Shown piece after piece: positions 1-10,895 of a stretch of 64,000 bases of DNA. A model generated the notes under the pieces. That model had not been told where the DNA came from and did no database searches. It was given only the letters and a program-made list of their open reading frames with translations. This stretch comes from Mesostigma viride (taxonomy: Eukaryota; Streptophyta; Mesostigmatophyceae; Mesostigmatales; Mesostigmataceae). The DNA is taken from NCBI GenBank assembly GCA_009746045.1, contig RPFO01002275.1, forward strand, positions 85,511 to 149,510, in the 5' to 3' direction. Made by a program: the position numbers and the translations under genes. Positions within the stretch are counted from its first letter, which is position 1. Each line of letters begins with the position of its first letter.

Positions 1-1425
1 GGCAACCCCCGAACCGCCCGACCCCACGCTAGCGGGACCGCCCTTGGAAGGTGGCAACCCAGCTTCCGGCGAAAGGGAGCGAGTAGGTTGATCAGGCCCA
101 CCCCCCTCCCTCACCCCCCCTGCAGCCCCGGGATCCCCCGCCTCACCCCCAGCCTGCACACTGGGGTCCCTAACACCTTCCTCAGCGGGTGGGTCTGGCG
201 GCCCCAGCCCGTCATAGTAGGGGCGCAGGTGTTTCCACGCTAGCAGCTTGTCGTAGCAACTGTCCTCTAGCGCTACCGAAGCAAGCATGTGATCAGGATC
301 GATCTCCTTGACCACACCGGGACCTCTCCATAGGCCCCGTTTTCCATGACTGCCCTCCGCGTAGGCCCAGACCCTGGCGTTCACGCACGGCACATAAACC
401 TGTCCACGTCGCAGGTCCATCTTTACCATGCGCACGTAACGATCGCTCAAATAATCCCTGTACTCTTCCACAGCCTCAGGTGACAACAAGCCCATCTCCA
501 CTCCCTTAGGCGTGACTGCCACCTGCCCACCCAACACCTTGACCATTACACGGTTGTTGAGACATTGCTCTATCTCATTGCAGATCACCAGCCTCTCACG
601 ATACGAGCCTGTTCTCATCTTCTCCATGCATGCCATCACCTGCTTCGATGTCTGTATGTGGCGCTCGACAAGACCCTGGTGCTCGTGGTCAGCTACCCCA
701 GCAAGTTCTATCTTCCCCACACCCGGCTCACCCACACAGCACTCAAACTGCTGATCGCACTCCAACACAGATGCCACACCAAACTTGGACCTGAGGAGAC
801 GCAATGCATCACACAAGTGCTCCTTCAGCTTGCGCTCAAGTGGCACCATGACCTTGTACCTGGAGAACCTGCCCACTGCAAGCACGTAGTCTCTGTCGTC
901 ATACATGAATACATCACACTGCACCACACCTCGCTCAAACTCTGGCCTACGTGCATGGAACTTGTGCGGTTTAGGTGCCCGCTCCTGACATTTGCGACAC
1001 CTTAACCACACCTGCTTGCACATATCCACTAAGTCTGTGAACCCTAGCATGGCTGCCCACTCCTCACCCGCATGCCCATGCCCTAGTGCTTTGTGTAACC
1101 GTGTGGCCATGTTAAGTACACTGAGCGACCCGGCTGCCTCACCGCACGCCGCACCATTCACATGTGCTGAACTAGGGTCTGGTGAGGTACCACCTACCGG
1201 CGGCCCGCCCGCTGCGGTGTGCCCCCCTGCAGCGCCTCCAACCCACTCATTCCCCATCCCCTGAGACACTGCCCTTCCCCCTTCTGCAGCTGTCCCATGC
1301 TCCAGGTGGCCCCCCTTCTCCCTAGTGCCTGCTAGCACCGCCACCTGAGCACCCAGGTAGGGTGAGTACACCTGGGGGGTCGAGCTGGCCTCCCCTGCAC
1401 CAGCCCGCATGCCAACCTCACCTAG
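1..1425 (-). CDS. Family D pol, integrase part, runs off the left edge
   Basis: Reading the minus strand from the codon after the gag UGA, the frame is open without a stop to base 1, so the 3' end is outside the window. Domains in order: a Pro/Gly/Ala-rich linker; the pre-integrase HHCC zinc site (LHKALGHGHAGE, then CRKC, about 1130-990); the integrase core with catalytic Asp in VVQCDVF (about 920), second Asp in LECDQQF (about 755) and Glu in LVERHIQ (about 680); a C-terminal GPY-like stretch GKRGLWRGPGVV (about 340-300); then a Pro/Gly-rich tail. The family catalyses insertion of the cDNA. No protease lies between gag and integrase. It could start at the in-frame ATG at 1410, but readthrough from gag is more likely because the frame is shared. 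Confidence 0.85.
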
Positions 1426-1428
1426 TCA
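1422..1428 (-). promoter_or_regulatory. Candidate stop-codon readthrough site, UGA CUAG
   Basis: The gag stop is UGA followed at once by CUAG, and the same frame continues open into integrase. UGA CUAG is an established high-readthrough context. That it works here is inference. Confidence 0.6.
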
Positions 1429-2631
1429 CCTACGGCCACCGCCCTGGGCCGCTGGGCACAGGTGAGTGTCCCTCGCAAAGTGCCCTGGCTGCCCACACCT
1501 GTGACACACCGCTGGTGCTTGCGAGTTGGCGTTGCTGCGTGCCTGGAGAGTGTCCTTGTGCCTGTGATAGCAATTGGCTGCCATGTGTCCCGACTTCCCA
1601 CACACAAAGCATGCCCCATGCACCGCCGGCTGTGCCCGCTGCTGCTGCTGTTGCTGCGAGCGCTGTTGCTGCTGATACGGCGACGCAGCTGCAGGCTGTT
1701 GTGCATGCTGCTGCTGCTGCGGGTATGGCTGCTGTCTACCTTGCTGCCATCGCTTCCCAGGCATGCGCTGCGCTCGGCTGAAGCTGCCCTTATTGCCCCT
1801 ACGCATCGGGCCCCCATTGCCCCGAGGCCCGCTGGGCCCCGCGCCGCTAGAGCCACCACCGCCCGCAATGGCGGCCACCTTGCCCCCATCCGGCGCTTTA
1901 GCAGCACCACCTTGGGCACCACCAGAAGAAGGAATGGAATTCACAGCGACAGGCGGTAATGCAGGGGAAATCAGACCCAGCTCATTGAGCTTACCTTGGG
2001 CCCGCAGTTGGGCCACCATGTCCCTCTCCTCACCCTCGACAATGCCCGTGATAACCTCAATCGCCTTATTGAGATCATCCTCGGCTTTCTCACGCTTGAG
2101 AGCTGCCATGGCATTCTGGAAATTAAGGTCCTTGGCATTGCGAACATAACGGTCCACCACCGCCAGTTCCACCACCGGAATGCCATCCTTTACACTCTCG
2201 TTTCTCGCATTTCTCAAAGCGAGAAGGTCGAGTGTGTAGGGACGCTTCGGCACCCAATTATAAATGCCAACATGACGAGACTTGGCAGATGCTTTCGATT
2301 CAAGAAGTGCTGCACGCAACCTACCTCCAATTGCAGCGCCCTCGATTTTCTCGTCACGGCAGGAGCGCAGGCAATTTACTAGAATGGCGTTGTCGGCTCT
2401 AAACATTCCGGCATCCCGGAATAGCCCATACAGATCCTCGGTTTTATCTGCATGATCCGCCACAAACGCCTCAAACCTGTCACAGAAATCCTCTACCAAT
2501 GTCACTGCCGCATCAAGAGGAATTGTCCCGACTCGTGTTTTGCACAGCTCTATCAAATTCTTCTCATTTCTTAAATCCTTCCACCCAGTACGCTTTCTCG
2601 AATCCGTCTCTTCTTGTTCTTGATCCGACAT
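1426..2631 (-). CDS. Family D Gag
   Basis: 401-residue nucleocapsid/capsid precursor of a copia-like element. The N-terminal half is charged and helical, as in capsid domains. The middle is Gly/Ala/Ser-rich, then Gln-rich with several Q runs. Two zinc knuckles follow: residues about 341-354 (CX2CX4HX4C) and about 376-392 (CX2CX4HX6C, stretched before the last Cys). The start MSDQEQEE is the first ATG of the open frame and is preceded by an AT-rich leader. No frameshift is seen, so this is one of the few intact gag genes in the window. It ends at the UGA described separately and shares the frame of pol. Gag packages the RNA in cytoplasmic particles. Confidence 0.85.
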   Translation of the reverse strand: MSDQEQEETDSRKRTGWKDLRNEKNLIELCKTRVGTIPLDAAVTLVEDFCDRFEAFVADHADKTEDLYGLFRDAGMFRADNAILVNCLRSCRDEKIEGAAIGGRLRAALLESKASAKSRHVGIYNWVPKRPYTLDLLALRNARNESVKDGIPVVELAVVDRYVRNAKDLNFQNAMAALKREKAEDDLNKAIEVITGIVEGEERDMVAQLRAQGKLNELGLISPALPPVAVNSIPSSGGAQGGAAKAPDGGKVAAIAGGGGSSGAGPSGPRGNGGPMRRGNKGSFSRAQRMPGKRWQQGRQQPYPQQQQHAQQPAAASPYQQQQRSQQQQQQRAQPAVHGACFVCGKSGHMAANCYHRHKDTLQARSNANSQAPAVCHRCGQPGHFARDTHLCPAAQGGGRR

Positions 2632-4494
2632 TGCTACGTTTTTCCTTATTAATTAACCCCGTCCTAGTACATGTTAAAATCGAGTTCGAATTTTATTAAA
2701 TGATAATTTTACGGTAATCAGGTTACAAACTCAGAGCCAAGCCCCCAGCTTAATTTACCAGCGCAACCATAGCCATTGCCAGCATAGCAGCAACAACCGT
2801 TGGACCGCCGCAACACAATGCTGGCTTTTGGATCATCATCGTCTGTCAGGCGGCTAGGCTAGCCTGCAGCGCTAGGCACCGACGCAAGCCTGGGAACGCA
2901 TCTCCGTTACACATCTCCGTTACAACACACCAGCCGAGTACCGACCAATCGACACACACCAGTATCTCGCCACTTGTCACGCCAGCCGGCAGTACCCAGA
3001 ATCCTAGTCCGCACCTCAGTACCGGACCAGTGCCTCACAGCCAAAGTCTAGGGCGTAACTCACGAGGCATAACGCACACAGCGTAACTTAAATCGTTGTG
3101 GATCACACAAGCCAAAATTCAGCCGAACCTCAAAACGGCTAAGTCCCAATGCGCCGAATTAACCCGAACGCCTCGAACCACAAAATGGCTAAGTACCGGC
3201 ACACAATCATTAATTATTTCCATGTGACTGCGAGCTGAAACCTATAATATAACATCCAGCGCTCGTAGTCCTAAAGTCAGCGACCCAGTGACTTTCTGCG
3301 AGTGCGGCCGTCTAATGTACAGCAGCACGAAGGAAAAGGTGGAACCTACCCAGACGCTAATCGTCTCTGAACAGTAATACTCCCCTATCTAAGACAGGAA
3401 ACAACCGTAAGCAGGAAAACAAGGCGAAGGACAGGCTAACTACGAAAGGATTTATCCGCTGCGAGCAGGTCTAGCATCTAGGTAGAGCGTGTCCCGAAAC
3501 GGGCAGCACTACTCTCCTAGCTTGAAGGCGACCCGCCCATTACCTATCAAGGACGTGTCGGCTTCGTATTCCTGGACGCGGAAGGGGTCTTGAAAAGGTG
3601 TATGTGGCAAGGGATAGTCGTCGCGTTCTCTACCTACTGAAGTTCCTCCGGAACCATTGTTACGCCGCGGATATCTACTTCCACCTCTACCTCTAATGGG
3701 CCTGATACTACCTAAACTGGTCAGGCCTCCTCTACTCAACCCTCTGGCGAAAGACGAACGTGACGGAGCTGATCTCAATGCATTAACGTATGTGTTACTA
3801 TAATACGCCATACAACCATTTATCAAAACCCGTTTACTCCAGGAATAGAGGAAGGAAACACAACTACACTGCCGTGACCCAAGCCTAAATGTGTTAATTC
3901 ATTTAACACACGCCGAGTGCACACACAAGGGATAGAACGCGCATAAATGGTCACCAACGGTCCAACACGCTCGGGCCGACATGGCCCTCGCCTACAGATG
4001 CACGCTGGTCCACTACATCTACTGATGCACGCTGGTCCACTACATCCTACCACAGGATCAGGACCACTAGTAAAGTACGCGGCGCGGCGCCCAACGGCAC
4101 CCAATGTACCACAGTACTGTTACGAGGACAATAATGTCCCGGTAGGAGCCTAAACGTAAACCTGGGGACAACCGAGGCAAAAGACCTAATTTACGTCCGT
4201 AACTACAACGAATTGTTACGCGACGTAACAGTGCCTAGCTCTTACAACATAATTCAAAATGCACATTCTACCAAAAATGAAAACGCTCGTCTTGACCCCC
4301 CTGACTTTGAAGGCAGTTATACATGGCCTACCCTGCATATATGTAAGGTTGTGATATACCAACCCGAAGGGCAACTCATGGACATGCTTGGCCCCCAAGG
4401 ACAGCCATTGGATATGGGTGGGTTGGATGGCATCTGGTTTGCAAAATTGTGAAGTTACAGCCGATGCATCGGCAGTATTTCTGCCCATTTAGGG
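2632..4494. other. Unassigned stretch, probably D 5' leader and LTR plus unique DNA
   Basis: The D 5' LTR should lie here on the minus strand, but no second LTR copy is in the window, so its edges cannot be set. The short minus frame at 3509-3826 (105 codons, Arg/Gly/Ser-rich) matches nothing I know. An 18-base AT/GC palindrome-like patch (ccgatgcatcgg) lies just before the truncated A2 pol. Confidence 0.4.
3997..4051. repeat. Two-copy tandem repeat, 27-bp unit
   Basis: The block gatgcacgctggtccactac followed by atctact occurs twice in a row; the second copy differs only at its end. It is too short to be informative. Confidence 0.7.
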
Positions 4495-5670
4495 GTTAAG
4501 GGTGATCAGCAGGAAGCACAGGATACTTGGCGCACAATACCCCCTTTCTTTGTTAAGGTGCCTGCAGTGTGGAGGGCAGAGCTGAAGACGAGGTATTTGA
4601 GGATTCTCAAAGGCGTGGAAGGCCTTAGATCGAGTCCCATCATCTGGAGGAAGAGCTTGGAGAAGTACCTCAGGTCTGTCTGTGGTCTCTCAGTCTCTCC
4701 AGTTGATCCTTGTCTGTTTCAGGGTAGCTATGAGGGGCTGCCAGCGTTTGCCTCCCTGCATGGTGATGATCTGCATCTCCTGGGCCATCCCACTTGGCAA
4801 GAGTTGACTCTGGCCAGGATCCAGAAACGGTTTGAACTGGGTAAGATCCAGTACATGGTTGAGAATGAGCCCATGGTGTTTTGTGGAATGCAGGCGACCT
4901 TGGTCCATCAGCAGGGTACATGGTCCATCCAGCTGGAGGGTGGTAAGGATTATCCTCAGCAGATCATAGATGCCTTGCAGGAGCCCATCACCCAGGCCAG
5001 ATGTGCAACAATACGAGGTATGTTGGCATGGCTGGCCAGCATTTGTGCTCCTGACCTGTTGGTACTGAGTCGGTTGACCGATTCCCAACTGGTTGAGGTG
5101 GGTGCTGAGAGAGTGGTAGAGGCTGTTCGCATGTCTCCCCCTCTCATGCTGGGTCCTTTGGATTTGTACAGGCCTTTTGACATGATGCTCTATGTGGACA
5201 GTTCTATGGATAGTAGGAAGGTCACAGAGGTCAGGGGCCGTGCAGCAGCATTAATATCCCTGGTGCAGGAACAGTCCTCTCTGGTCTGCTGGTACAGTCG
5301 GTTGCAGAACAGGGTAACTCCCAGCAGTGACATTGCTGAGTGCAGGGCAATCTGTGAAGGGCTTCATACTGCTCTTTACTTGAGGGAGCTATTTTACCAG
5401 CTATGTCAAGTGGCTTCCTGTCGGTTGCAGATGCACACACTGGTAAGAACTGACAGCATGGGCATGGTGCAGTTTGTGCACAGGCAGCTGGCCAGGAGCA
5501 GGGACCTTGATTATTTGTTGCTCAAGGAAATGTCTTGCTTAGCTAACATTGAACATGTGGCTGGCGTGGACAACCCTGCAGATGCTCTCACCAAGCTGGA
5601 GGAGAAGGCTGAGCTGCAATACCCTTTGCTTCGTGGGCTCATGGCCTCCAAGGGGGGAGGGCCAGAGTAG
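4495..5670 (+). CDS. Family A copy 2 (A2): RT and RNase H, 5'-truncated
   Basis: Homology to the A4 and F copies begins just after RT motif A (around KGDQ at 4501). The 5' part of the element is missing, but the remaining frame is intact to 5670 (370 codons from 4558). The RT catalytic box reads HGDD (4759-4770) within FASLHGDDLHLL, where copia elements have YVDD. RNase H follows, with the expected acidic residues in VDSSMDSRK, AECRA, TDSMGM and LDYLLL, and ends with the copia-typical NPADALTK. The protein would copy element RNA into cDNA in virus-like particles. Without gag, integrase, protease and the first RT Asp this copy is not autonomous. Confidence 0.85.
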   Translation, partial: VKGDQQEAQDTWRTIPPFFVKVPAVWRAELKTRYLRILKGVEGLRSSPIIWRKSLEKYLRSVCGLSVSPVDPCLFQGSYEGLPAFASLHGDDLHLLGHPTWQELTLARIQKRFELGKIQYMVENEPMVFCGMQATLVHQQGTWSIQLEGGKDYPQQIIDALQEPITQARCATIRGMLAWLASICAPDLLVLSRLTDSQLVEVGAERVVEAVRMSPPLMLGPLDLYRPFDMMLYVDSSMDSRKVTEVRGRAAALISLVQEQSSLVCWYSRLQNRVTPSSDIAECRAICEGLHTALYLRELFYQLCQVASCRLQMHTLVRTDSMGMVQFVHRQLARSRDLDYLLLKEMSCLANIEHVAGVDNPADALTKLEEKAELQYPLLRGLMASKGGGPE

Positions 5671-6615
5671 ACCAAACAGCCTTGCTCTAGGTGGGAGGCA
5701 TCCCAGTGGGCTGGGCAGCCACGTGGTGGCTGACAGCAGGTCCTTCAGAGTTCAGACACACTCTGCTGGACAGGGGTCAGGGTGGAGTCACTCCCCTGGC
5801 TGAGAATTTCGCCTGGCTCTGTCATGGAGCTGCAGAAGAGTCTTAAGGACTTTGTAATGGGCCTTGGGTCTTCATGGAATGGACCCTGCAAGGGCAGCCC
5901 AAGTGTTGGCTCTAACAGGTTGTTGTACATTTGTATATCATGATTCTCTGTAACCAACCTGTTGCATGCTAATAAAATCCCTGGTTGTGTGACCATGTTG
6001 GACGTGGTTGCCAGGGGCCTCACTATGGGTTATACTCCTTTATAATAAAACATAATCTTGTTATTGTCATGTCTTGTTGTTTGTAATGCTCAGTTCCAGG
6101 AGCTGATCCAAACCTGGAGGATATGGGGTGGGGTTCGATTCCCCAGCTGACCTCTGACAGCCTGGCATGTATGAATCCTGAGTTTATCCCTCAGTGAGGA
6201 CATGGGCTCCCCATGTGTTGGCTAACATTTGTCAGGGCTCTCTCAGTCTTTGGAAGGATTTAAACGATAAAGGAGGCTCCGTGGCGGGCGCCATATGAAC
6301 GGGCGCCTGTGATAACTGGATGACCAGGAACTCACAATAGTGCGTTCATGGACTCCTCTATCCAAACTCCTCTGACTAAGTGAAGACCTAACTTTAATCT
6401 ACACCAGGTTCCCAAAGAAAGGGTTGGGATGTCATGTGGGTCAGAGGGCAACCTTTGAACCAATGAGCAGGCCTAGCTAATATTTGGAGGCACCTCAGGT
6501 TCCAAAAGAAAAGGCAGGTCTGGTCTCTGGGAGGGATCAGATGTCTGAAGGCTTGTGGGGACAGTGGCTGATAGGTTCTCAGGCTGGTCCAAGCTCCAAA
6601 ACAAGAAAGGGTTGG
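5671..6615 (+). other. A2 3' untranslated region and polypurine tract
   Basis: About 0.95 kb non-coding, also present in A1 (34126-36540). It contains AATAAA-like sites (about 5970 and 6045). A purine-rich tract, aagaaagggttgg, abuts the LTR and is the likely plus-strand primer. Confidence 0.7.
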
Positions 6616-7254
6616 AGTTAGCATATTGGGGCACCAATGTGCTAGATGGATGCAGGTTGAGGAGACCTTTCCAACGCCGTGTCAACCGCCTAGAACAGAC
6701 AAGGGACTAGAAAGATATCAAGTCCCGAAGTACTGCCGACCGGTGGGCGAGGGCGGGGCACACTCAGGGCATAGTGGACAGGACACGTGGCAGGCCGTGC
6801 CTGCACAGGCTTAGCCTGTACTCTCACGTGACTGGGACACAGTGTACTGAGGGCTCAACGGTACTGTGGCTAGTAGAAGCCAGTAACCAGCCAGCAGGTC
6901 TGCAAGGATGTAAGTCCTTGCAGGACTGTGGCAGGTCCTGTGCTGTCCTAGACACAGGATAGCCAGAGATTCCTGTATGCTGCCTGCAACAAGGATGCAG
7001 GGCAGCGATACGAGGCTCTGGCAATGTAGCGTTGCCCAGCGTTGCTCATGACCGAGGAACAAGGATGGAACGAGGTTGCATATAGCTCGAGGCTCAACGA
7101 GGCAACGAGCGTCTTCACACACGAACCTTGGTCGTCACGACGAGTGGCGAGCCTATCGAGGGTCGTAGGCCTGGTGTGAGGATAAAGGTTGCTAGCCAGC
7201 AGCCTAGGGTCATTCCAGCCGGCAAGGACCAGGAGCTCACAAGCTCTGCTGACG
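6616..7254 (+). repeat. A2 3' LTR
   Basis: Starts AGTTAGCATATTGGG and aligns with the A LTRs at 15133, 36541 and 57109. The end is diverged (GCTGACG instead of GCTAACT), so it is placed to within a few bases. Downstream sequence is RT of family F, so A2 was inserted in F. Confidence 0.75.
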
Positions 7255-7255
7255 A

Positions 7256-8332
7256 ATTGCTGCGCAAATCCTGGAAGGACTCAGGTCGAGCCCAATCATC
7301 TGGAGACTCACGCTGCAGGAAGCTCTGATCAGTGAGTGTGGCTTGAGAGTGTCTTCAGTTGATCCCTGTTTGCTGCTGGCCCAATGGGAGGGTCTGCCAG
7401 TGTATGCTAGTTTGCATGGAGATGATCTGCATTTGCTAGCCCCCACGACCTGGCTGAAGAAGTTTATTCCTGTCATCAGTGGCAAGTTTTCACTGGGCAA
7501 GGAGCTGTGGCAGGAGCCCAACAAGCCTGTAGTGTTCTGTGGAATGCAGGCTACCCTGTTCAGGAGGGATGGGGAGTGGAGTATCAGGCTTCAGGCTGGA
7601 GGAGATTATAAACAGACCATTGTGAAGGCCTTGCCAGAGAAGATCACCCAGGCTGCAGGACCTGAGTTGAGAGGCATGTGGGCCTGGTTTGCCAGCATCT
7701 GTGGTCCGTCTTTGATGGTCCATAGCAGAATGCCTGATGAGGTGCTTGAGGATGAGAAGCCTCGAGTCATAGCCCGGTTGGTGGAGAGTACCCCTGATCT
7801 GATTTTGTCTGGGATTGACTTTGCCCAGCCTATCACCTTGGAGATCTTTGTTGACAGTTCCATGGATGCTCGCCAGGTTACCAAGGTCAGGGGGAGATCT
7901 GCTGCTCTGTTTGCTTTTTATCAGAGCAGGGCAAGTTTGTTCAGCTGGTACAGCAGACTGCAGAAGAGGGTCTGTATCAGTTCAGATGTGGCAGAATGCA
8001 GGGCCATATGCGAGGGGATCCAGTCCAGCTTGTACATAAAGGAGTTAATGCTGGAGCTGGCTTCAGTTACCCCTTGGACCTTGCAGATGGAGACGTTGTT
8101 GCTAACAGACAGCATGGGTATGGTCCAGTTTGTTCACAAGCAGCTGGCCAGAAGCCGGGACCTGGATTATTTGTTGCTGAAGGAGTTGGCCAGTTTGGTT
8201 GACTTGAAGCATATCCCTGGCGAGGAGAACCCTGCTGATGCATTAACAAAGCTGCCACACAAGGCCCCAGCCCAGTACAATGTACTGAGGAAGCTCATGA
8301 ATGCTGACTGTCAAGTCGGTCTATCTGTCTAA
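7256..8332 (+). CDS. Family F RT and RNase H, 5' end cut by A2
   Basis: The frame is open from 7257 (AAQILEGL) to 8332, the first residues lying directly against the A2 LTR. It is a relative of family A but clearly diverged in sequence. The RT box is HGDD (7415-7426, SLHGDDLHLL). The RNase H acidic residues lie in VDSSMDARQ, AECRA, TDSMGM and LDYLLL, and it ends with NPADALTK. There is no frameshift, so the surviving part looks functional, but the first half of RT and everything upstream is missing from this window. Confidence 0.82.
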   Translation: MAAQILEGLRSSPIIWRLTLQEALISECGLRVSSVDPCLLLAQWEGLPVYASLHGDDLHLLAPTTWLKKFIPVISGKFSLGKELWQEPNKPVVFCGMQATLFRRDGEWSIRLQAGGDYKQTIVKALPEKITQAAGPELRGMWAWFASICGPSLMVHSRMPDEVLEDEKPRVIARLVESTPDLILSGIDFAQPITLEIFVDSSMDARQVTKVRGRSAALFAFYQSRASLFSWYSRLQKRVCISSDVAECRAICEGIQSSLYIKELMLELASVTPWTLQMETLLLTDSMGMVQFVHKQLARSRDLDYLLLKELASLVDLKHIPGEENPADALTKLPHKAPAQYNVLRKLMNADCQVGLSV

Positions 8333-9083
8333 AAGCTGAGAGCTGGGTGCTTAAGTCTCTGGATATCAGGCTGGGAGCTTGATTGTACATAATCCTGAGC
8401 ACACCTTGAGGGGTGAGACATGTCTCTGGTGTGGGAATGTCTGACATTGTCTCTGATGGAGAGATGTCTATCTGGGGTTTTCATCTCAGTCTGAGGTTTC
8501 CCCAGATCTGTGGTTTGTGGGCGGGGTTCGATTCCCTGGTGCCGTCTTAAGGCGGAGTTTCACGGACTGGCTGACCCATCCACCATGCTGGTGAGGTGGC
8601 GACAGGTCCCCTGATTTTCCACGGTTGGAACGAGTATAGGAGCTTGTGTTTTGCATGTGCTTCGCGTAGATGTTGTGTCTGGTTCGATAAGGGGCAGCAG
8701 ACCGGCGCCGACTCCCGTCTGGGGGTCAGCAATGTTTTCTGATGAGCTGTTGTGGGTGATCTGTGGGGTTTCGCCTATGTAAGGTCCTGAAGGTTGTACA
8801 TACTTCTCAAGTTCTTAGCTGAACACCTATGGGCTGCCACAGTTGGCCAACCTCTTGTACATGGGTAACACAACGAGCCTCCCGTGAAGGGATAGGGACT
8901 CATTGTAATTTGTTTGTGCTCCTGAACCAGTATGGGTGCTATGTACATATAATAAGGAATCCAAGCTGACTGTCATGCCCAGCGGGTTGTGACTTGTAGT
9001 CGGGGAGGATGTCCAGTACCCATTGTGTGTGTTTGTATGTAGACTTGTGTGAGCTGCTACAGCTCAAGAAAAGAAAGGATTGG
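8333..9083 (+). other. F 3' untranslated region with polypurine tract
   Basis: Non-coding 0.75 kb. It ends with the tract aagaaaagaaaggattgg (about 9066-9083) directly before AGTTAACGC, matching the tract before the A LTRs. Confidence 0.7.
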
Positions 9084-9782
9084 AGTTAACGCCAAGCGCA
9101 TTTGCGTGATCCTGATTCGGCATTTATCTGCGATTCCAGCGGCACCGGAACGAGTTCATTCCGACAAGTATCAAGAAAGTTATGGCGTTCCGACTTCCCG
9201 GTCGCGCGCGAGCGCGAGCCGGCTGTTCGTCTAAGTCGGACGTGAATATTTGCCGACGACATATGGGGTCGACAGTAATTCCTGGGCTGACAGGAATTAG
9301 GTGCTGAACCTACGACGGTATTGGGTTAATACGTCGTACACAGGAAATAGGAACCTTAACCTGTGGTCTGGTGGTACCGCAGGCCTAGTCCTGGACTTCT
9401 AGGTGCAGATGCAATAATCACTGTGGTGACTGTACTCTGTGGTCACTGTGCCTGTATGGCAGACCTACTGTATAGGAACTGGGCGCTGTACAGGTAGTGA
9501 ATACTGTACCGGGGGTGTTATTACTGAGCAGGCCTCCTAGGCTGCTCAGGACTAGCAAGCACAGTGCACAAGTATATAAAGAATAGGCCAGTGCCAATTG
9601 GGCATCTCTTGCGAGCCCGCCTCACGTGTGTTGCCTTGACTTGGCAAACTCGTGTACAAGCCTCAAGTGTGTGAGCGCTATAACATTATCCAATTTTAAC
9701 AAAGCTCCGTTTCCAACCATATTCACACATTGCTGCATTGCAACCATATCCTTTCACATTGCGTTTGCTAAGAGCGTTAACT
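9084..9782 (+). repeat. F 3' LTR
   Basis: 699 bp bounded by a perfect 9-bp inverted repeat, AGTTAACGC at the start and GCGTTAACT at the end. It holds a TATA-like box, agtatataaagaa, at about 9572. The right flank is the B1 RNase H coding sequence, so F interrupted B1. Edges come from this inverted repeat, the polypurine tract and the break in B1; the 5' LTR is not in the window. Confidence 0.75.
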
Positions 9783-10895
9783 CCTTTGCCACAAGGTAGT
9801 CCAAGTCAGTAGTAGTGGCCCTCTCGTTCTTGATAAAAGAGACCACGGGCTTATTATCACAATAAACCCTGACATCAATCACAGGTTGAGGTCTTATCTG
9901 ACTCAGACACCATAAGAGTAGCTCTCTTATGTATATGGCATCGCGAATGCACATGGCGTATGCCCTGCACTCAGCGGTGTCAATGCCAGCAAACCGCCTT
10001 CTCTGAAGGTTACTGGACCAGTATACCAACGAGGGCTGTTTGCCTTCATTCCTGATGGTGATCAGGCATCCGGCTCTGGCACCAATCTTGTTGGCAGATC
10101 TAGACTCTTGGCTAGCATCTGTATAGGCGTCTATGATGATACGCCCATGCCAGTCTACACCGGACAACACCAAGTCAGGAGATTCATTGAGGCAGCTCTC
10201 CAGGCGCCTCCTTCCTTCTCCTACAACAACAGAGTCTGGCATCCTACTCTGTACTGCCAGGTCAGGGTTAGTTGTGGCAGCCAGCCAACCCAATTGACCT
10301 TTAACCGTAGGGGCATTCTCCTCAGTTACTCTCTTGGGCAACTGAGTTATCACTTTTTCTTTATACCCCTTCGCCGATTGCAGCTTAAGATGCCATCCTT
10401 TGTCATCTTGGAAAAGGGTACAGCCAATGCCACAGTAAGGTACCTGGCTGTTTTTAGTAAACCATGCTCTGGTACCAATAGGGGACTTGTCATTGAGCCT
10501 TTTATAGGTCTCATTCAACCATCCCTTGGGACCAATGCGTTGCATGTCATCTCCATGTAAGGTAGCCCAGGTGGGTTGTCCCTTGGATTGCCCCACAAAG
10601 AGACAATAAGCAAGATGAGATTGTTGCATCTGACATCTCTCCTGGATGGCAGGAGCAATGGTTTCATACCAGATGACTGGACTGCTGACCAGTCCTTCCC
10701 AGCCCACTTTAGGCTGCATGTAGGGATGACCTACTTCAGCTATCCAGCATGCCAGCTGGGGTCTTGACACAACAGGGTCTTTGAGATTGCCAAGTGGCTC
10801 TGGCCACCTGAGGATCACCATGCAAAAAGGCCCTGGTGAAGTCATCAACTTCTGCTCCATAATCCAAGCCATAGTCCAAAGCACCAAGGTACAGA
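9783..10895 (-). pseudogene. B1 pol, second part: RT and RNase H, cut by F
   Basis: Minus-strand continuation of B1 pol in a different frame from 10896-13586. It contains RT motif A (VDDFTRAFLHGD), the HGDD box (10546-10557, TLHGDDMQ) and RNase H with DAYTDASQESR, TAECRA, CDNKPV and DLDYLVAKE. The frame break at about 10935 is caused by four extra bases (TCGATC where B2 has TC). A second small difference lies near 10868. The last approximately 40 residues, including NPADAMTK, are lost where the F LTR joins at 9783. Confidence 0.85.
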
